Below are positions 6,856 to 15,994 of a DNA stretch of 24,489 bases, piece after piece. The position numbers were made by a program, and so were the translations under genes. The stretch's first letter is position 1; each line of letters starts with the position of its first letter. Below the pieces are notes generated by a model, which ran no database searches, was not told where the DNA came from, and was given only the letters and a program-made list of their open reading frames with translations. This stretch comes from a virus: positions 1-24,489 of the IMG/VR virus record IMGVR_UViG_3300003885_000039, one strand, 5' to 3'.

Positions 6856-8790
6856 TCATTGAGGGGGTGCACCTTCTTGTTCTTGAGCTTGCATTGCTTT
6901 CTGTAGCAATTGGAATGCCATTTCTTTTTGTTCAGGAGTCAATGCATCGAATTGGTTTTCAAACTTAAACTGATTCAGGTCTGTATAGTCACCCATAGAT
7001 GTCGTCATGAAGTTCATTAATGCAACTGTGTCTATTTGCTGAGATGCAGTTGGAGATTGCAGGATTGCAAATAGGATTTCCTTCATGGTTTCCTGTATTA
7101 CCAATTTATCTAATCCCCGCAAACCATTGCTTATTAGGAATTCAAATTTGCCAGCTCTTAAATCCTTGGGTTCAATTTCAATTTCCTTACCTTCATTATC
7201 AACTACCTTTATAAACTTTTGGTATTGGAGTATATTATAAAGCTGCATTCTTCTCCCTACCATCAATGATTGCTCGTCAATAAGTACTGCAAGGAATAGA
7301 TTTCTCTTATTGCCTGCTTGAACTGTTGCAGCAGCTTGGTATTTGGTTGCTCGTTCTAAACTGGCAACTTGCTGTGCTTGTTGAGTTGGCAGAGTTTTCT
7401 GCATAAGGTCATCCATGTTTTGAATGTCTGCAAGGGTGTTATCTGTATCTGGCGCATCGAATACTTGGTAGATGGCTTTTCTTATATCAAAATCAGGGTC
7501 ATTACTATCAAATGGTATTTTGCCTGATGCATCTATATTGCCAAATGTGGGAAAGATTCTCTGGTTGAAAAACGTCAAGCCATACAATTTCTTGCGTTGT
7601 GCATGTTGATGCACGTTCATTTGAAAACTAGAGAACCGTTGATAAGGAAATAACATCTCTGCAAATCCTTGAGTTTGTCTTGAGAAGTTATCATCCCATG
7701 GCATTGTAATCATAATAGGCAACAGTCCATGGGCATTTGGAAGTGGTTCTGCAGATACAATAACTGATGCATTTGCAATAACAACTATCCAAATCTGATA
7801 ACCTTTGCTGTCTTCGTTTCCTTTTGTGCCCTTAAATTTTGGGCCAAATGCATCTACTGGCAACCAGATTCTAACTGTGACAAACTCAATGGCATCCTGC
7901 AATAGCACATTACTTGATTCATTTACTGAAAACCAACTCAACCAATCCTGTGTTTGCCCTGCACCTTTAACTGCATCTCCTAATATATCTGGTTTCTCTT
8001 GATAATAGGTAGTTGCAGTTCTGTCTTTTTTACGTCTTTCCAGATTGTAATATATGCCTTGAGCTTCCAATCTCTTTGCACGAAACTCAGTTGTAACTTC
8101 TACCGTAGCAAAGAATTCTCCTTTTTCGTTCAATTCAGTTGGATGCACACTGGGGTCTAATATAGTATTGTATGGGTCTAAATAATTAACACTGTTCCCT
8201 TCACTTATAACTACATCTTTGGTTTCTTTAAATTGCCCTGCATCATCACTTCCAACCTCACTACCACGTTTTATTTCCCAATCAACACTCCACATTCCTA
8301 TGTTATATTTCATGGCATCATATAAACCTTTTGCAGTGGCTGTATAATGCTTGTATTCTTGTGCATGTTGGTTCATCAATACAGATAAACCTTTTGCAAC
8401 TGATTGATTTGCCTTACTTGACGTGGCAGCATATGGACCTTCTGGTGGGAAGTAAACTCCCAATAGGAATGTAATGCTTTCGTGCAATTGAGTTCTCACA
8501 GTCTGCAAACTGATATCGTAAGGTTTCGGCCCAATACCCTTTTCTACATCATCCTTTCTTCTCTTCTCTGCGTCTTCTAATATGATAAACCCTGCAATCT
8601 CTTTATCTATACTGGTATATCTAGTATACACTTTATGGTGTACGTCATAACCTGCATTTACACGTTCGATTATATAACGCACCATATGGGAATGTTCTTT
8701 AGGACTCAACTCCAATTCGGCATTAATCCTGAACGGCTTTTTGTTGAATTCATCTGGGACTGCTTTTTGTTTTATTGCTATATTGGCCAT
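6856..8790 (-). CDS. Portal protein (large, podovirus type)
   Basis: A 644-aa protein encoded directly after TerL (18-nt gap), the usual place of the portal, the dodecameric ring through which DNA is packaged. It has a helical N-terminal region (HSHMVRYIIERVNAGYDVHH), a middle with YLDPYNTILDPSVHPTELNE (about residues 210-230), the stretch LPIMITMPWDDNFSRQTQGFAEML, and a long helical stem ending in a Gln/Ala-rich C-terminus (KEMAFQLLQKAMQAQEQ). The DPYN-ildP element and the late Q-rich helices are features I associate with long podovirus portals. Length is typical for that group (600-750 aa). Weak SD AAGGT lies 8-9 nt upstream. Confidence 0.75.
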   Translation of the reverse strand: MANIAIKQKAVPDEFNKKPFRINAELELSPKEHSHMVRYIIERVNAGYDVHHKVYTRYTSIDKEIAGFIILEDAEKRRKDDVEKGIGPKPYDISLQTVRTQLHESITFLLGVYFPPEGPYAATSSKANQSVAKGLSVLMNQHAQEYKHYTATAKGLYDAMKYNIGMWSVDWEIKRGSEVGSDDAGQFKETKDVVISEGNSVNYLDPYNTILDPSVHPTELNEKGEFFATVEVTTEFRAKRLEAQGIYYNLERRKKDRTATTYYQEKPDILGDAVKGAGQTQDWLSWFSVNESSNVLLQDAIEFVTVRIWLPVDAFGPKFKGTKGNEDSKGYQIWIVVIANASVIVSAEPLPNAHGLLPIMITMPWDDNFSRQTQGFAEMLFPYQRFSSFQMNVHQHAQRKKLYGLTFFNQRIFPTFGNIDASGKIPFDSNDPDFDIRKAIYQVFDAPDTDNTLADIQNMDDLMQKTLPTQQAQQVASLERATKYQAAATVQAGNKRNLFLAVLIDEQSLMVGRRMQLYNILQYQKFIKVVDNEGKEIEIEPKDLRAGKFEFLISNGLRGLDKLVIQETMKEILFAILQSPTASQQIDTVALMNFMTTSMGDYTDLNQFKFENQFDALTPEQKEMAFQLLQKAMQAQEQEGAPPQ

Positions 8791-8808
8791 CGGGTTTTAC
8801 CTTAAAGG

Positions 8809-10281
8809 TTAAAATTTACTTATGTCATAACTACTCAGCTTTTCAATAGGCTTCTGTAGCTTTCTTTGTTTTTGACTTAATATCTCATACATCATGTTCT
8901 TTATCATCCAACTGCCATGTGCACAGGCATCAATGATATCATCTACGTTCTCTTTCTTTTTAGGATTATATGCAAGTAGTTGTTGAGTAACTGCAAAGTC
9001 TCCCTCAGTAAGTCTGTAACTTTTATCTTTCAACATGCCTGCCCATACGATTATACGAAGAAACTTTTGCGCTCTTGCAGGTATTAACACAAACTTCATA
9101 TCAAATATATTATGCTCTAATGCCATATGGTCCCATATAGGTTTAACTACAGCTTGGTATGATACGGCTTCAATACCTACAATATAGATTCCCCAGTTTT
9201 CACACATACGTATCATGTGTGGAAACAATGCAACTGGATCCATTCCTTTAAACGATCTGGTTTCTACTATCTGAAAGAACTCTCCCTCGTCATCATATGC
9301 ATGAGCTGCAAGAACTGTTTCGTGTGCCCATGTTTCCATACTACTTGCCAAATCAACTGTGATGAATCCCAAATTGTGTTCACCCATTTCCTTTCTAGGA
9401 GAGTAGGTTATTTCCTCTGCAAGGATGATTCCATCAACTCCTGCCATTGGCATGTTCATCATCTCTGCAAACCATACATCTGCCATTCCCGCTTCTAGGA
9501 ACTCTGCATAATCTTGTTTTAATTTCTCCAATGACCATAGAGCTGGCCAAAGTGGTTCACCATTTTCCTTTATGCAGCCATACAATCTACTGTGCCAATA
9601 CTCACTTTTGATGTTCTCATACAACATACTTTGTTCTGAGATTAAATTGCCTATCCAAATCCATTTATTATTAAACTCGTCAACGCACTTTTTAAACGGC
9701 CCGTAGAACCATCGTTTTAATTTATCAAATAATTCCTTAGTTGCAATGTTATCATTATCTTCCAAATCGTCAACGATTATTAACTGCGGTCTTGTATTAT
9801 GTATGTTCGTTCCCCGAACTTGTTGACCTGCTGAGAAAGCTTTTAGTATGCAAATCTTACCATTTGGTAATATGAATCTGTATATTCCTTTACCTTCCTG
9901 CTTTGTTAAGTATGTAATCTCACCAAATACAGCCTTGAAGTTATCGCTCTCCAAGAAGCCTATTATATCATTCACTGCAGGAATACTCACACTAGCCGTA
10001 TTACTCATGTACAGTATATACGAATAGCTTGTAAATAATAAATAATAAACCGCAGATAGCTTTGCTATAGTTGTTTTGGCAAATCCCCTTGGAACTGCCA
10101 ATATCAATTGTATTATATCCAATCTTGTCATCAAACTAAATAATTCTGGGTGCAGCTCAGGTACTTCATGTGTTAGCAAATCGCTCATGAAGAAGTTGAT
10201 AAAGAAGTCGGGATCAAACTCCAATGCCTTTTTGATATCCTCAATCGATAATGATAATGGCTCCATAACATTAGATGCCAT
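8809..10281 (-). CDS. Terminase large subunit (TerL)
   Basis: A 490-aa DNA packaging motor. The N-terminal ATPase has Walker A VPRGFAKTT (63-71), Walker B LIIVDDLED (167-175, with the acidic pair at D171/D172) and a probable coupling motif around WIWIGNLISE (207-216). The C-terminal RNase-H-like nuclease shows GFITVDLASS (catalytic D310), VGIEAVSYQ (E371) and NVDDIIDACAHGSW (D447/D448, D451), the three expected acidic sites. Residues 146-165 (KAFSAGQQVRGTNIHNTRPQ) match the usual G-qvRG block before Walker B. Its ATG overlaps the stop of the small upstream ORF (TAATG at 10281). The gene sits after the tail-fibre block rather than next to the TerS candidate. Confidence 0.9.
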   Translation of the reverse strand: MASNVMEPLSLSIEDIKKALEFDPDFFINFFMSDLLTHEVPELHPELFSLMTRLDIIQLILAVPRGFAKTTIAKLSAVYYLLFTSYSYILYMSNTASVSIPAVNDIIGFLESDNFKAVFGEITYLTKQEGKGIYRFILPNGKICILKAFSAGQQVRGTNIHNTRPQLIIVDDLEDNDNIATKELFDKLKRWFYGPFKKCVDEFNNKWIWIGNLISEQSMLYENIKSEYWHSRLYGCIKENGEPLWPALWSLEKLKQDYAEFLEAGMADVWFAEMMNMPMAGVDGIILAEEITYSPRKEMGEHNLGFITVDLASSMETWAHETVLAAHAYDDEGEFFQIVETRSFKGMDPVALFPHMIRMCENWGIYIVGIEAVSYQAVVKPIWDHMALEHNIFDMKFVLIPARAQKFLRIIVWAGMLKDKSYRLTEGDFAVTQQLLAYNPKKKENVDDIIDACAHGSWMIKNMMYEILSQKQRKLQKPIEKLSSYDISKF

Positions 10282-10451
10282 TAGTAGTTTCTCACTATAT
10301 TACCAATGACATTCCGTACAATGTCCCCAATAACTATACCAAAAATCGGCGGTATAATAATACCTCCCAATCTCCTTCCTATTCCACCTGTGAGGAAGTT
10401 CTTATGTTGTCCGTTTGCAGTATCCCTACCTATCCCACCTAGATTCATCAT
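10281..10451 (-). CDS. Small Gly/Ile-rich ORF between fibre gene and TerL (56 aa)
   Basis: Read from the sequence. ATG ATG AAT at 10451 continues to TAA at 10283-10281, giving 56 residues: MMNLGGIGRDTANGQHKNF, then a Gly-Arg segment and a hydrophobic tail with GGIIIPPIFGIVIGDIV. It is coupled at both ends: its start overlaps the fibre stop as ATGA (10448-10451) and its stop overlaps the TerL ATG as TAATG. This fills the gap exactly, which is strong evidence of translation. The hydrophobic C-terminal half could be a membrane helix or an amphipathic structural peptide. Function unknown. Confidence 0.7.
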   Translation of the reverse strand: MMNLGGIGRDTANGQHKNFLTGGIGRRLGGIIIPPIFGIVIGDIVRNVIGNIVRNY

Positions 10452-11716
10452 GGAGCCATCAACCTGTTAACTCTGTCATATCCTTGTCCACGATAAGTTT
10501 GCAATCCACCTATATCTTCAAATGCAGTACCACTGAACAACACATCTAAATTGTTATCATCCAATATAGTTACATCCCCTGTTACAGGGTCTATAGTTTT
10601 TCTGTTTAAAAGTACCTTTCTAACTTGAGTTAATATACCGTATGTTGTTTTATCTATTATAGTGCAATTTGGCCCTGAGTTGTCTACAACTTCCATTGCA
10701 CCGAACACTACAAAAACTCCCTCAGTTACAGTGCTATCAAACTCAACTTTGCCTATACCTGAAATGAAATTGGTTAGTGTTGTTAAACTATCCGTATAAT
10801 TGATTATCTTTATAAACCCTTCGTAACTGGTCATTGTAATGGTCTGCCCAACACCACCCATATCTATAATTGGGGGAGTGCTATCCGTATTATGATCGAA
10901 GCAGTTTTGAAAGCTGCCATTGTTTCCTCCACCTAATACTATTGTACTAGTCAATACACAGTAATTCATAAACCCTTGGAAGAAACTCAAATTACCAATG
11001 ATGCATTGATCCACGCTGCAATCACTGTCTAACGCTCCAGCCAATGTCAATCTAAAGAAGTTGCAATTATCAACTATTGCCGCAGCTGATAGTTGAAATA
11101 CACTTGTCAATGGGGCATCACCAACAAACCTATAACCAGATGAGAAATCTAGCGTATTCGTAGTCAGTGAATTATTCCCAACTAAAAACAACTCTTTAAT
11201 CCCCCTTAAATCTGCTATAAATTTAGCATCTGCAAAGTTGTTACTTGCAAACCCAGTTAATGGTGTTCCTATAGGATAAGCTTGCCCAGTTACCCCAGTT
11301 AATTGATTTATTGTAATCTTGTTATTGAATATTATTTGTTCTATTTCTAATACTTGAACTAATCCTGCACTGTTGTTTGGGCGTATACTAACCTGATTGA
11401 CATTAGTTACATCACCCAAGTTAGTATTTGCACCGTTAAAATTAACCGCATATTGACCGTCTTCAAACGTAACTGTAAATCCATTTATCATAATGAATAC
11501 AGGGGCTAATTGCACCCCTGATACAGTTTGACTTGGGAACCAAGCATGTGAATCATCATACGTAATACCAATTTCATTATCAGTCAACGCTTTCATCTCT
11601 ACACGAAGAGCTGGCAAATTCAATCTGTAAACGAACGTAGGTACACTCTGTAATAAGGTTAAATCTGCCCTTAATATAGTGAATACCTTAGTTTGATGAT
11701 TAACGGTTAATGCCAT
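10448..11716 (-). CDS. Tail fibre / tailspike-like protein with beta-helix character
   Basis: A 422-aa protein. The N-terminus contains LTVNHQTKVFTILRADL and TFEDGQYAVNFNGANTNLGD (about residues 80-99), blocks I recall from N-terminal regions of phage tail/fibre proteins that attach to the tail. The centre (about 200-330) is a succession of short hydrophobic strands with Asn and Cys at regular turns (DNCNFFRL, DCSVDQCIIGNLSF, NYCVLTSTIVLGG, NGSFQNCFDHN), typical of a right-handed parallel beta-helix. The C-terminus carries VLLNRKTIDPVTGDVTILDD and YDRVNRLMAP. A receptor-binding or baseplate role is likely; no enzymatic motif was identified. Confidence 0.65.
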   Translation of the reverse strand: MALTVNHQTKVFTILRADLTLLQSVPTFVYRLNLPALRVEMKALTDNEIGITYDDSHAWFPSQTVSGVQLAPVFIMINGFTVTFEDGQYAVNFNGANTNLGDVTNVNQVSIRPNNSAGLVQVLEIEQIIFNNKITINQLTGVTGQAYPIGTPLTGFASNNFADAKFIADLRGIKELFLVGNNSLTTNTLDFSSGYRFVGDAPLTSVFQLSAAAIVDNCNFFRLTLAGALDSDCSVDQCIIGNLSFFQGFMNYCVLTSTIVLGGGNNGSFQNCFDHNTDSTPPIIDMGGVGQTITMTSYEGFIKIINYTDSLTTLTNFISGIGKVEFDSTVTEGVFVVFGAMEVVDNSGPNCTIIDKTTYGILTQVRKVLLNRKTIDPVTGDVTILDDNNLDVLFSGTAFEDIGGLQTYRGQGYDRVNRLMAP

Positions 11717-11726
11717 TTGGTTTTTA

Positions 11727-12062
11727 TTATCCTAAACTATCAGGTAAGGTTTCAGGTGTTGTTCTTCCGTTACCTTGCAACATTGCTAATCGGCTATTCA
11801 TCATCCCTTGTTGAATTGCCATTGCGTTTACTTGTGCCATTAAGCTATTGATGTTCTTCATTACTTGCTGCAATTGTTCTGCATGATTCATTTGTACATC
11901 ATCAAGTGTCTGTGCAAGTGCTTTTTGGTTCTTCAATAGGCACTCTTCTACGTAGTCCATTTCACGGGAGACTATAGGATTTTTGGCTTCGGTTTCGGCA
12001 TTGGTTTCTTTTTCTTGCTGTGTTTCATTTTCTTCACCTTCTTTGTTTATGTTTAATTGCAT
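11727..12062 (-). CDS. Coiled-coil protein in the fibre gene cluster (hypothetical)
   Basis: A 111-aa protein with a Glu/Thr/Asn-rich, disordered first 30 residues (EGEENETQQEKETNAETEA), then a long amphipathic helix with heptad-like spacing (about residues 35-95, Gln/Met/Leu-rich, VMKNINSLMAQVNAMAIQQG), and a short Pro-containing tail. SD AGGAG lies 6 nt before ATG. Placed between two tail/fibre genes with gaps of 10-20 nt, it could be a trimerisation or assembly helper for fibres. That is context inference; no family was recognised. Confidence 0.7.
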   Translation of the reverse strand: MQLNINKEGEENETQQEKETNAETEAKNPIVSREMDYVEECLLKNQKALAQTLDDVQMNHAEQLQQVMKNINSLMAQVNAMAIQQGMMNSRLAMLQGNGRTTPETLPDSLG

Positions 12063-12082
12063 TTCGTTCTCCTGTTTTAATT

Positions 12083-13969
12083 TTATTCGTCTGGTATCAT
12101 TTTTATATTATTAAACAACCCATTGGCACTGGATATCGGGCCGATTAATTGAGCTGATTGAAATAGTGGGCTGCCATTTGCTTTCCTAACATCCCCTTCT
12201 ATTGTTTGATTTGCACCATATACTCTGCTTGCACTTATTTCCCCGTTCACATCTGTTAAACCGTTCAGTGCAACAAAGGTTGCTGTAGTTGGCCCTGTAG
12301 GACCAGATGCAGGACTGGAAGTTAGATTATACGTATAGTTGTTAACGCCTGTAACTGTAATTACTGCCACTATATTATATATTATCTGCACTGTAGCTCT
12401 AAACTTGACCTTATCACCACTTATCATACCATGACCTGTATGTGTTACTGTAACCAGTGTACCTACTACTGATAATGTAACACTGTCATATGCTGGTAAT
12501 ACACCTCCAATTGCAGCCTCCATATGAACTGCTGCATTTGGTAAGACCACATTCAGATTATCCAGTACTCTAACTCTTACTATAACTGCTCCTGCAACTA
12601 TGGTTGTACTTGCGCCAACTCCATTACGTACTGTAGGGGTATCACCACCATTGCCTATATTAAGGGTAATTGCGCCACCAGAATTATTATAAAATGCAGC
12701 ACTTGTTGTACCATTTGCTCCATATCCTGTATGTGTATTGCCATTATATGCATATGACCCAATGGTAGTTGCTTCCACAGCATGTCCTACACCGCCAGTG
12801 TTATTAAAGCTGTGTACACTTATCTTTGCAGGGCTGTCAGTTAGTACAAATGCAATTCCAGCAACTGTACTATGTAGGTTTGTACTTCCACCTGTGATTG
12901 CATCGTTTGCAGTTGTTAATGTAACCCTGTCACTGTTATTAAATCCTGCATTGGTTAATGGGATTCCATTTGGTACTATGTTTACGCAGTCATTAAACAC
13001 AGGCCTTAATTTAGTTGTCTGCAATCCAAATGTAATCGTACTGAAGAAGTTAAACGTTTCATCTGGGCAATCGTGTGTATCACCAACTCCCAATGCACTT
13101 GTATCATAACTCCATGGAATTAATCTACTAACACCTTTCCATGTCAGCTTTGTAACACGAAAATCTGTAATGCCCGTTGTACCGTCATTGAATACTAGCT
13201 TATAATAGTCGTTTGCAACTGGTAAATCCGCCGCATTAACTGTTACAGCATCATCCTGCAAATACATTGTACTTGCCGCATTACCAAAATGCCATTCACC
13301 GCCTGCAAATATATTACCCCGCGAAACCTCTGCAATTCCGGTTCTCAACGTTTCATCACCAATGGGTAAATCACCAAACAGCAATCTATCCCCAGTAGTC
13401 CCGCCAACTATTCTTATTCCGTTCTGTCCGCTGCCGTTTTCTTTCCGTATTGCATCAAAGAAAAATGGGTACAATATATCAGCACCTTTGGTAGCACTTA
13501 TATTATATCCCCCACCAATCTCAGTTATATTGGCTAGATTTGGAGTACCACTTGAGATATCAAATGCTCTACTGCAATCAATTACCCCATGCAGCCAATC
13601 ACCTGAATAACCCAAATCACTACCAGATATAAACCACATACCTGTATTGCCGCCGTTATCGCTTACATATATAGCTAATCCACCTAATGCCTTTGACCTT
13701 AAAGGGTACATACCTCTCAGCCATACATGCAAATGCAATCCAGTTAAATTCTGCGTAACTGTCCAAGAACTTCCGCAGTATTGGTTTGGGTTTGTAGGGT
13801 TAGTTGCAGGGCCAAGAGTTCCATCATGCCCATTACTGCCACAAGTAGTCCCCATTCTGTTTAGAATGTCCTCAGAGAACTCTGAATTTGAGGTTCCAAA
13901 ACCAGTAGGGGGACTTGCATTGTTTAACAATATATCAGTTAATAATGCTGTTATTGCCGCAGTTGCCAT
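12083..13969 (-). CDS. Large tail/virion structural protein (fibre-like)
   Basis: A 628-aa protein rich in Gly, Asn, Thr and Val, with few charged helices, typical of secreted beta-structured virion proteins. The N-terminal 250 residues look like a lectin-like jelly-roll (GLHLHVWLRGMYPLRS, GGLAIYVSDNGGNTGMWFI). The middle carries repetitive beta strands with Asn-Gly turns. Near the C-terminus, VTVTHTGHGMISGDKVKFRA (about residues 510-530) resembles the small H-G-ls-GD domain repeated in many phage tail proteins. It starts 6 nt after the preceding structural gene. The exact part (fibre, spike or baseplate protein) cannot be told. Confidence 0.65.
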   Translation of the reverse strand: MATAAITALLTDILLNNASPPTGFGTSNSEFSEDILNRMGTTCGSNGHDGTLGPATNPTNPNQYCGSSWTVTQNLTGLHLHVWLRGMYPLRSKALGGLAIYVSDNGGNTGMWFISGSDLGYSGDWLHGVIDCSRAFDISSGTPNLANITEIGGGYNISATKGADILYPFFFDAIRKENGSGQNGIRIVGGTTGDRLLFGDLPIGDETLRTGIAEVSRGNIFAGGEWHFGNAASTMYLQDDAVTVNAADLPVANDYYKLVFNDGTTGITDFRVTKLTWKGVSRLIPWSYDTSALGVGDTHDCPDETFNFFSTITFGLQTTKLRPVFNDCVNIVPNGIPLTNAGFNNSDRVTLTTANDAITGGSTNLHSTVAGIAFVLTDSPAKISVHSFNNTGGVGHAVEATTIGSYAYNGNTHTGYGANGTTSAAFYNNSGGAITLNIGNGGDTPTVRNGVGASTTIVAGAVIVRVRVLDNLNVVLPNAAVHMEAAIGGVLPAYDSVTLSVVGTLVTVTHTGHGMISGDKVKFRATVQIIYNIVAVITVTGVNNYTYNLTSSPASGPTGPTTATFVALNGLTDVNGEISASRVYGANQTIEGDVRKANGSPLFQSAQLIGPISSANGLFNNIKMIPDE

Positions 13970-13975
13970 CAGGGG

Positions 13976-15637
13976 TTACGCATCCGGTGTACGAATTACT
14001 GTAACACTTCCGCCGTTTGCTGTCATTGCAGAAGTAGTTTGGTATGTTTGAATTGGAGTACCTCCGCCATCTCTTACTCTGATAAACAATGGTCTATCTG
14101 CATTGTAAACCCAAGTTACATTCTCTCCTACACTTGTTGCGAGCTTATCAATATAACCAAAGTATGCATTAGGGCTGTTAATACTAGATGCAGGGTCAGC
14201 TGAGAAATCCTTACTTGGAATGGTAAATGTACTTCCTGCAAAACTGGTATAAGGAACTAGTATATCTATTCCTGCATCGGATACGATTCTGATAGTTCCT
14301 GCACTAGGGGAGTCGGATGGTATTGCAGCTGTCATTACTGCACTTGTTTCAGCAATACCACTTAACGTCACACTCAAAGTGAACTGCGCAAAGTCTATTC
14401 CACCAGCTGCTTCACTAGTTACCAATACTCTATCTTCCCCAATCACTAAACCATTGACTGCAAAAGCTGTATTGTTTGGTGGTGCAATTGGTGTATCTGT
14501 AAGGTCGGTTAATTTATCTGATACAGCTAAGTCAGCCGCTTCAATGCCAACTCCATATGCACCATTCACCGCTGTTCCTGTACTAATCCCCAAAAACGTA
14601 GGGGTTACAGTTCTACTTGTGATGGTCAAGTTCATAGCAGCACTTGCAGTACTTGTTCCACCAGTAATGACCAACCCATCGATTGGAATAACCCCGGTTA
14701 ATATTTGTATCCACATTTTTGTACCAGTACTTACATTATTGATTGCAAGCATTTGCCCAGTACCGGCTGTTGCGCCAGTTCCCCAGCTCACCGGTTCTAC
14801 CGCATTAAATATACCTATGTTTGTATCTATATCAATTTCATGGGTTATACCTCTAAATATCCCCCCAGTCAATCCATATAATGTACTAACACTGCCACGT
14901 CTTTGCAACCACTTTGCACGTTCTGTTAATTGATTGATTGTAAAGACATCTCTATTCCATTCGCTGTAATAGTTTTCAGGACTTCCGTTTGCATCTACAT
15001 CTATTGATCTATACCCTTCTTGATTGGTTATAGATACCCAAGTTGCAATAGTTGCTTCGGCTGTTTGGTTGTTCAAATCTGGCAACTGTGTCAACGCAAG
15101 TACATTATTCCCAGTTGCTGTACCATTGATTGGGAACTCACCATATGAAAACCCAATCTCTCTATTCAATCCTAACAACCTTCTGCCATCAATATCAGCA
15201 CCAGCTGTACGAGTTTTAACAAGGAATCTATGTGATATTCCTTGAGCTGCATCTGCATTTAATCCTGTAGTCCAAAAGTTCGTCAGCAATGCTCCGTTTT
15301 GCATTACATCTATATATATGCCTGCAATACCATAATTCACAATGCCATCATATCTATCTGCACCAGCATTTTGAATGATTGTTCCGTCGTATAATTTTTG
15401 ACTCAATGCATCATCAATATTATAACTGTTGATAAAGTTGATAAAGTTATCTGTTGCTCTTGCAGTTGGGGTATTACTGGTTATATCAAGTAGGTCATCC
15501 CCACTTGCTTGGCCTTCATATGCAAGTAGTTGCAATTCTCTGTGTAACTCCAATACTGTATAATTTGGGTCACCTCCAAACGGTACATATCTTACATCCC
15601 CATTTCGTGCTACACTTATATTATCTCGAATTGCCAT
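13976..15637 (-). CDS. Tail structural protein (hypothetical, beta-rich)
   Basis: A 553-aa protein, MAIRDNISVARNGDVRYVPF at the start. The N-terminus is partly helical (TVLELHRELQLLAYEGQASG; NFINFINSYNIDDALSQKLY, residues 28-86), followed by an extended beta-rich, Ala/Thr/Ser/Gly-rich body with no Cys motifs and no enzymatic signature. The helical head could be the attachment domain and the remainder the exposed structural domain. SD GGGGAG lies 10 nt before ATG. It sits between the 115-aa gene (gap 3 nt) and the 628-aa gene (gap 6 nt), and a shared structural assembly is inferred. Confidence 0.65.
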   Translation of the reverse strand: MAIRDNISVARNGDVRYVPFGGDPNYTVLELHRELQLLAYEGQASGDDLLDITSNTPTARATDNFINFINSYNIDDALSQKLYDGTIIQNAGADRYDGIVNYGIAGIYIDVMQNGALLTNFWTTGLNADAAQGISHRFLVKTRTAGADIDGRRLLGLNREIGFSYGEFPINGTATGNNVLALTQLPDLNNQTAEATIATWVSITNQEGYRSIDVDANGSPENYYSEWNRDVFTINQLTERAKWLQRRGSVSTLYGLTGGIFRGITHEIDIDTNIGIFNAVEPVSWGTGATAGTGQMLAINNVSTGTKMWIQILTGVIPIDGLVITGGTSTASAAMNLTITSRTVTPTFLGISTGTAVNGAYGVGIEAADLAVSDKLTDLTDTPIAPPNNTAFAVNGLVIGEDRVLVTSEAAGGIDFAQFTLSVTLSGIAETSAVMTAAIPSDSPSAGTIRIVSDAGIDILVPYTSFAGSTFTIPSKDFSADPASSINSPNAYFGYIDKLATSVGENVTWVYNADRPLFIRVRDGGGTPIQTYQTTSAMTANGGSVTVIRTPDA

Positions 15638-15640
15638 TAG

Positions 15641-15988
15641 TTAATTTCTCCCCGCGTATGCAATATAAAAGTTATTGCCTGAACTAGTAACACCTACCGC
15701 ATTACATAAAATAACAACTCCGTATCCATGTTTTATTGTTTTACTTATACTAAAATTACCATTAGGAAAAGGTATAAACCCTCCATCATGTCCTGCAATA
15801 CCAAATGTCAACTCTCCATTTGGAGTATCTCCACTAAAGTATATTGTACCTTCATCGCTAGTAACCATTTGCCGTCTAACCGTACTAACGTTGTTTGCAA
15901 TATTCTGTTTATGGGGCACACCACCAGATATCTGATGTACCCCGTCTACATTAATCCTCACCCAATAAATGTCAATGCCATCTGCCAT
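15641..15988 (-). CDS. Small beta-rich structural-region protein (hypothetical)
   Basis: A 115-aa protein, MADGIDIYWVRINVDGVHQI at the start, with alternating strands and a Gly/Asn-rich pattern (GELTFGIAGHDGGFIPFPNG; VGVTSSGNNFYIAYAGRN at the end). No family recognised. Compactness and beta character suggest a small virion domain, such as a fibre tip, decoration or chaperone. It lies 6 nt downstream of the TerS candidate and 3 nt upstream of the 553-aa structural gene, so it belongs to the late operon. No good SD is visible within 12 nt, so reinitiation after the upstream gene is likely. Confidence 0.65.
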   Translation of the reverse strand: MADGIDIYWVRINVDGVHQISGGVPHKQNIANNVSTVRRQMVTSDEGTIYFSGDTPNGELTFGIAGHDGGFIPFPNGNFSISKTIKHGYGVVILCNAVGVTSSGNNFYIAYAGRN

Positions 15989-15994
15989 GATTGA

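Noticed and set aside
6765-6968. 67-aa plus-strand ORF
   Set aside because: It is opposite the portal 3' end and the structured element; no SD and no plus-strand transcription unit nearby.
14379-14933. 184-aa plus-strand ORF and other long plus-strand ORFs inside 12.7-16.4 kb
   Set aside because: They are antisense shadows of Ala/Thr/Gly-rich structural genes; no SD, and hydrophobic Pro/Leu/Val composition is what the complementary codons give.
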